DNA of 24,115 bases from a virus, in the IMG/VR virus record IMGVR_UViG_3300005288_000108, positions 1 through 24,115 of that record, one strand, 5' to 3'. The notes under the pieces are model-generated. The model was not told the DNA's origin. It saw only the letters and a program-made list of their open reading frames with translations, and made no database searches. Shown piece after piece: positions 20,476-24,115 of this stretch. Position 1 is the first letter of the stretch. Each line of letters opens with the position of its first letter. A program made the translations under genes and the position numbers.

Positions 20476-20789
20476 TGGACAAGCGACTCAAAGCACTGAC
20501 CGAACAAATGATCAAAGACGGCGTTTCCTCTACCCTCCTAAACGCCGTCATGGGCGCCAAGAAGTACAGCGGCGTGCTTCACGCCATCGTAAAGGCCGGC
20601 GGCTTCTCGCAGATGGCGCGTGAAATCGGGGTTTCCTACCAGGCCGTCCAGCAGTGGTCTAGTCAGGGTTACGTGCCCCTTACCCGGGTGACCGAGATCG
20701 AGGCGCTATATGGTGTGCCCCGCACTGAGCTGATGAATCCCAAGTACGCCGCCGCGTTGGCCGATCCTAGCTTCCCGTCAGACGTATAA
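20475..20789 (+). CDS. Cro/YdaS-like transcriptional regulator
   Basis: 104 aa. The C-terminal half holds a helix-turn-helix of the Cro/YdaS type: FSQMAREIGVSYQAVQQWSSQGYVPLTRVTEIEALYGVPRTELM (about residues 44-87). Such proteins bind phage operators as Cro-like repressors. It is encoded divergently from the strongest leftward promoter, whose dyad is a natural candidate target. It is coupled to the previous gene by TGATG, with GAAGGGA upstream. Confidence 0.75.
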   Translation: MDKRLKALTEQMIKDGVSSTLLNAVMGAKKYSGVLHAIVKAGGFSQMAREIGVSYQAVQQWSSQGYVPLTRVTEIEALYGVPRTELMNPKYAAALADPSFPSDV

Positions 20790-20807
20790 GCCGTGGGAGC
20801 CGCGAAG

Positions 20808-22784
20808 ATGGCTAAGAAATTTGAGCACCTGCGTGCGCCGGACGCGCTGCGGGATCTAAAAGGGTGGCTGGTATGGCACTGGCGCCAGAAGCCGGGTAGC
20901 CCCAAGCCCTCCAAGATGCCTTATTACGTTTCAGGGAAGGTACGCACAGGCACACACGGCTCCGATTCGGATCGCGCTAACCTGGTGACGTTTGAAGAGG
21001 CGAAGGCTTTCGCCGAGAAGAACGACTTCGCCGGCGTCGGCTTGGCCTTAATGCCGGAGTTCGGCATCACCGCCCTAGACTTCGACAACTGTGTAAAGGA
21101 TGGCGCTATAGATCCGCGTGTCGAAGAACTGACCGTCGGCACCTACGCAGAGTTAAGCCCGTCGGGTAATGGTATCCGCGCTTTCGTGATGGGTGAATCG
21201 CCCGACCACAAAGACAGTACGCCAGCCGATGGTTCGTTCGGCTTTGAGACGTTCCACGCTAAAGGCTTCGTGACCTTCACCGGCCACGTTACCGAGCTGA
21301 CTGAAATGACCGGCGTGGAAAACACGGTGGCGCCTATGAGCGATGCCGTCGTGGCGTTCTGTGGAACCCGGTTCAAGCGCGCAGCGCGGGTAAGGGCTGA
21401 ATGCGTGGGTGCAGGCAAACCGACGTTCGGCATGTCGCCTGAGCAGATCACCGAGTTGCTTAATAAGCTGCCTGACGATCTCCATTACGAAGACTGGCGC
21501 AACGTCGGCATGGCCGTCCACCACGAGACGGAAGGTGAAGGATTCGACATTTGGCACGAATGGTCGATGAATTCACCGAAGTACACGTCGCAGGAGTATT
21601 GCCAAGGGCGCTGGAGTTCGTTCGGGGTTAACAGCAGCGCCGACTACACGACCATGGGTACCATCCTCCAGATGATCCGCGAAGCTGGCGATGAGACTGG
21701 TTTCGAGACAGCTAGCGTCGACGAGTTTGAAGTGCTGCCGATGCCTAAGGGTGGAAAGTACAACATCCGTTCGCAGTCTGAGTTCACCAGCAGCTTTCGG
21801 AAAATCCCTTGGCTGATAAAAAACTTCCTGCCTAAAGCGACTCTCGGCGTTATCTATGGCGAGTCGGGCTCGGGTAAGTCCTTCTTAGCCTACGACCTCT
21901 GCGCGGCGATCTCCCGTGGCCTTGATACATGGTGCGGCAAGCGGGTAACCCAAGGGCGAGTGCTTATTGTGGTCGCTGAGGGCGCACAGGGCTTCCGGCA
22001 ACGCATCGACGCCTACTGCCATCAGCAAGGCGTAACTCCTGGTGATTTTCAGGTCGACTACATCAGCGATTTCATCCCCAACTTGACTATCCCGGCTAAC
22101 GTCACCGATTTGATAAAGGAGATCAACGATCGAGAGCCATATGATCTGATCGTCATGGATACCTTCGCCCAGGTGATGCCGGGCGCCGACGAGAACAGCG
22201 GTAAGGATGTAGGCGCAGCATTGGCACAGTGCAAGCGTATCAACGTCAAAACGGGCGCTATGGTTCTTCTGGTACACCACAGCGGTAAGGATGCCGGCAA
22301 AGGCGCCCGCGGCTGGTCCGGTCTCCGCGCAGCAGCTGACGTAGAGCTAGAGATCACCCGAAAGGAAAACGATCGGGCTATTAAGGTGACCAAGTTGAAA
22401 GATGGAGAGGATGGCGCCTCAATGGGGTTCAAGCTGCACACTGTCACGCTCGGAGAGGACGAAGACGGCGACGACATCACGAGCTGTATTGTTGAGTTCT
22501 GTGAGGTGTCGGCGAAGCTGAAGAACGACAAAGGGATTACTGGTAAGAACAAGCGTTTGGCCTTCGATAGGGCGCACGACATGGTCGGTCTGAACCCTGG
22601 CGGCGAAGTAACAACACAGGAGCTGATTGCGGCGATGATTACTGAAATGCCCCTCAAATCAGGAGAGCGAGACCAGCGAAAATCTGTAGCGGCCAGGGCG
22701 ATTACTACCCTAGTTAATGACGGTTTGCTGTGTGAAAACATGCCTGGCGTGATCTCCTTGCCGGCTGAAGGTAATGCGCAATGA
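20808..22784 (+). CDS. AEP-type primase-helicase (primase/polymerase fused to RepA-like ATPase)
   Basis: 658 aa from the ATG at 20808 (GGGAG 8 nt upstream; a GTG at 20793 has no site). The N-terminal domain has archaeo-eukaryotic primase-like motifs: ALDFDNC (about 89-95), SPSGNGIRAF (about 117-126) and GFVTFTG (about 153-159). A PriCT_2-like linker follows (LHYEDWRNVGMAVHHE, about 225-240). The C-terminal RecA-like ATPase has Walker A GESGSGKS (351-358), Walker B LIVMDT (447-452) and VHHSGKD (489-495). It would prime and unwind at the phage origin, probably the repeat region just downstream. Confidence 0.85.
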   Translation: MAKKFEHLRAPDALRDLKGWLVWHWRQKPGSPKPSKMPYYVSGKVRTGTHGSDSDRANLVTFEEAKAFAEKNDFAGVGLALMPEFGITALDFDNCVKDGAIDPRVEELTVGTYAELSPSGNGIRAFVMGESPDHKDSTPADGSFGFETFHAKGFVTFTGHVTELTEMTGVENTVAPMSDAVVAFCGTRFKRAARVRAECVGAGKPTFGMSPEQITELLNKLPDDLHYEDWRNVGMAVHHETEGEGFDIWHEWSMNSPKYTSQEYCQGRWSSFGVNSSADYTTMGTILQMIREAGDETGFETASVDEFEVLPMPKGGKYNIRSQSEFTSSFRKIPWLIKNFLPKATLGVIYGESGSGKSFLAYDLCAAISRGLDTWCGKRVTQGRVLIVVAEGAQGFRQRIDAYCHQQGVTPGDFQVDYISDFIPNLTIPANVTDLIKEINDREPYDLIVMDTFAQVMPGADENSGKDVGAALAQCKRINVKTGAMVLLVHHSGKDAGKGARGWSGLRAAADVELEITRKENDRAIKVTKLKDGEDGASMGFKLHTVTLGEDEDGDDITSCIVEFCEVSAKLKNDKGITGKNKRLAFDRAHDMVGLNPGGEVTTQELIAAMITEMPLKSGERDQRKSVAARAITTLVNDGLLCENMPGVISLPAEGNAQ

Positions 22785-22799
22785 ATGCGAATACGCAAG

Positions 22800-22945
22800 A
22801 ATTGCTGCTACATTTGCTACAAATGCTATTTTTAGCTATTTGTAGATGTAGCGGAAGGTGCTAAGTGTTCTGCTACATCTACTACATCACCCCCTTTAGG
22901 GGTGTAGTAGTGTAGCAATGTAGCATCCGGGGTTTTTGTAGCTTT
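22800..22945. repeat. GCTACA/TGTAGC iteron-like region with hairpin (candidate origin)
   Basis: Seven exact copies of GCTACA or its complement TGTAGC (starts 22807, 22816, 22847, 22872, 22911, 22919, 22937) and three one-base variants (22841, 22881, 22903). In the middle, CTACTACA (22879-22886) pairs with TGTAGTAG (22903-22910), or CACCCC with GGGGTG, in alternative hairpins. AT-rich stretches flank it. The rest of the gene-free stretch to 23085 has only the dyad at 23053. Confidence 0.6.
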
Positions 22946-23052
22946 TTGCGGATTTGAGGGAATGAGATAAACCCGCAAGAATTGCGCGTAATGCAGATAA
23001 CGACCCCTGGACGAGACGCTTATCCCTCCTCGGTGTTCGCAGGTTACGAAAA

Positions 23053-23069
23053 GGATTATCCTGATAACC
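23053..23069. repeat. TTATCC-type dyad, copy 3
   Basis: GGATTATCCTGATAACC, related to the palindromes at 11701 and 19534 with one extra base. As at those sites, CTTT follows the right arm on the plus strand. Confidence 0.65.
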
Positions 23070-23085
23070 TTTCTCAGGAAGCAAA

Positions 23086-23259
23086 ATGATGGCTTGCTCT
23101 GCGTGCGCCCGGCGACGGGCCAAACTCAAACGACTACTGGACTTAGCCAATGAACGATTCGAAGAACTCAAGCAACGGATTACTGGTGCTCAAGCTGAAG
23201 GGCGCCGCGACAGCGGAACTGATCGACAGCCTACTGGCCGTAATCACGCCGACGGCTGA
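23086..23259 (+). CDS. Small CxxC protein
   Basis: 57 aa starting MMACSACARRRAKLKRLLDL, a C-x-x-C pair followed by a basic amphipathic helix, a type found in many phages. AGGAAG lies 5 nt before the tandem ATGs. It overlaps the next frame by 110 bp. Confidence 0.55.
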   Translation: MMACSACARRRAKLKRLLDLANERFEELKQRITGAQAEGRRDSGTDRQPTGRNHADG

Positions 23260-23509
23260 AGCGTTGGGCATGGAACCCTTGGTTCTGCCACCTGGTGCGG
23301 ACGTTGAGCTGCACAGCGGCACTCACGCTTTGCTGGAGCGCGTATGCGTGGCGCTAGAGGCACTGGTCAAGCAAGGCGAGCCGCCCGAGCTTAGCGAGGC
23401 TCAGATCGCACCACAGGCGCTTAACGCTAGGTCGACAGGGTTGAACAGCCGCACGGCCCTGGACGCGGTACTCGCTAAGCCATTGCTGCCAGGTGGCCCA
23501 CGTGGCTAA
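23150..23509 (+). CDS. Hypothetical protein
   Basis: 119 aa; the start is uncertain because 110 bp overlap the CxxC gene. A later start near 23270 is possible. Leu/Ala-rich helices (ALLERVCVALEALV). It overlaps the HNH gene by 8-17 bp. Not recognised. Confidence 0.5.
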   Translation: MNDSKNSSNGLLVLKLKGAATAELIDSLLAVITPTAEALGMEPLVLPPGADVELHSGTHALLERVCVALEALVKQGEPPELSEAQIAPQALNARSTGLNSRTALDAVLAKPLLPGGPRG

Positions 23510-23849
23510 GACACGCGTCACCATGCAGCCCACCCGCGCCAAAGAGGTCAGCACGCAGGCTGTGCGGATGCTGAACCCTGACGCATGGCGCGAAGGGCTG
23601 ACCACTGCACAACGTGGGTACGGTGGGAAGTGGCAGCGATACAGGTTGAAGTTCCTTGAGAGGAACGTGCTGTGCGTCATGTGCCACGCGCAGGGCAAGG
23701 TGACTGAGGCCACGGTCGTCGACCACATCGTCGACCATCGAGGTAACCAGGCGCTGTTCTGGGATCGGGCTAACCATCAGGCCCTGTGCAAGCCATGCCA
23801 CAGCGTCAAGACGGCAGCCGAAGGCGTAGGCGCTGCGCGTCTAGGCTGA
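23493..23849 (+). CDS. HNH endonuclease of the packaging type
   Basis: 118 aa from the GTG at 23493 (a GTG at 23502 is equally possible). Zinc HNH motif: C61-x-x-C64, VVDHI (D77, H78), H82, FWDRANHQALCKPCH (C99, C102, H103). HNH proteins of this kind lie next to the small terminase gene and the cos site in HK97-like phages and assist genome cutting with terminase. Here it is the last gene before the window end, which fits a position beside the packaging site. Confidence 0.85.
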   Translation: MAHVAKTRVTMQPTRAKEVSTQAVRMLNPDAWREGLTTAQRGYGGKWQRYRLKFLERNVLCVMCHAQGKVTEATVVDHIVDHRGNQALFWDRANHQALCKPCHSVKTAAEGVGAARLG

Positions 23850-24106
23850 TCCGCACCGGTTGCGCGTTCGCGCTACCATCGATCCACCCCTAGCACAATG
23901 ACCGTTCGTCCGCGCAGCTGATGCGCGTTCGGCGTTGCATCGATCGTGCCAACTCGATCTGAATGAGAACGATTCGCGCATTTCGATGCGATAAAGGCGA
24001 TGAACGGTCGAATTTCCACGCAAATGAGAACGATTCGCGCGTTTTCGATAGGATTCTCCTATGCCGGGGGGTATGGTGATAGTCAGGGCCTAACTTGCTC
24101 CCTGAT
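23850..24106. other. Non-coding terminal region with phased repeats (possible cos-proximal region)
   Basis: No gene seen. Two repeat pairs, each exactly 61 bp apart: imperfect 24-mers at 23861 and 23922, and perfect 18-mers (AATGAGAACGATTCGCGC) at 23962 and 24023. CCGAYGAACGGT-type boxes lie at 23901-23912 and 23997-24010. A TCAGGG / CCCTGA inverted repeat (24083-24088 and 24100-24105) is at the very end. Confidence 0.6.
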
Positions 24107-24115
24107 AGATCGGAA
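24107..24115 (+). other. Possible sequencing adapter remnant
   Basis: The last nine bases, AGATCGGAA, equal the start of the common Illumina adapter. They may not belong to the phage. Confidence 0.5.

Noticed and set aside
22781-22864. 27-codon frame starting in an ATGA overlap with the primase-helicase stop
   Set aside because: It runs through the TGTAGC repeats and its product (LLLHLLQMLFLAICRC) simply reads the repeat units; more likely non-coding.
23962-24040. Fur-box-like sequences
   Set aside because: Only about half of the Fur consensus is present and there is no adjacent gene; the 61-bp phasing points to a packaging or structural role instead.
1-24115. CRISPR arrays, tRNAs, rRNAs, integrase or transposase genes
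   Set aside because: No regular repeat-spacer pattern, cloverleaf or recognisable recombinase was seen on either strand.

Overview
The window is the right-hand part of a tailed bacteriophage genome, most likely a siphovirus of a Gram-negative host. The host could be a pseudomonad or a relative, but the sequence does not settle this. The evidence is the C-terminus of a J-like tail tip protein, a Gram-negative lysis cassette with Rz/Rz1 spanins, a phage replication module, and long runs of tiny genes joined by ATGA, GTGA or TAATG overlaps. No integrase, CI-type lysogeny switch, tRNA or CRISPR array was seen.

Layout. Positions 1-2427 (+): end of the tail tip gene, two holin-like membrane proteins, a muralytic enzyme, and Rz with Rz1 embedded in it. 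Positions 2420-20111 (-): a long leftward early region. Read in its own direction it begins with a 161-aa protein, a leader peptide and attenuator, a lipoprotein and about 20 small proteins, including a CsrA-like RNA binder. It continues with a DUF2800 Cas4/RecB-like nuclease, a DUF2815 ssDNA-binding protein, a Lar-like protein, a family A DNA polymerase, VRR-NUC and HNH nucleases, and an SNF2 helicase. Positions 20220-22784 (+): a small protein, a Cro/YdaS-like regulator and an AEP primase-helicase. Positions 22800-22945 are a TGTAGC-rich, origin-like repeat region. Positions 23086-23849 hold small genes and a packaging-type HNH nuclease. The window ends in a non-coding, repeat-bearing stretch whose last nine bases equal the start of a common sequencing adapter, so the contig may stop at the physical end of the virion DNA.

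Three things stand out. (1) The family A polymerase is encoded as two proteins, exonuclease plus thumb and then palm with motifs A, B and C, separated by a complete DNA methyltransferase gene with ATGA overlaps on both sides. (2) The SNF2 helicase carries a 309-aa intein, and a complete 231-aa HNH homing endonuclease with its own ribosome binding site lies entirely inside the intein in another reading frame. (3) The leftward promoters share one architecture: a 17-bp spacer with an ACAAG/CTTGT dyad and an upstream CCGAYGARCGGT-type box. In three of them the box begins exactly 29 nt from the -10 element. The same box recurs near the genome end.

Together the genes form a self-sufficient DNA replication set (primase-helicase, polymerase, SSB, nucleases, SNF2 helicase) with anti-restriction functions (methyltransferase, Lar-like) and at least three intein or endonuclease-type mobile elements in the replication genes.
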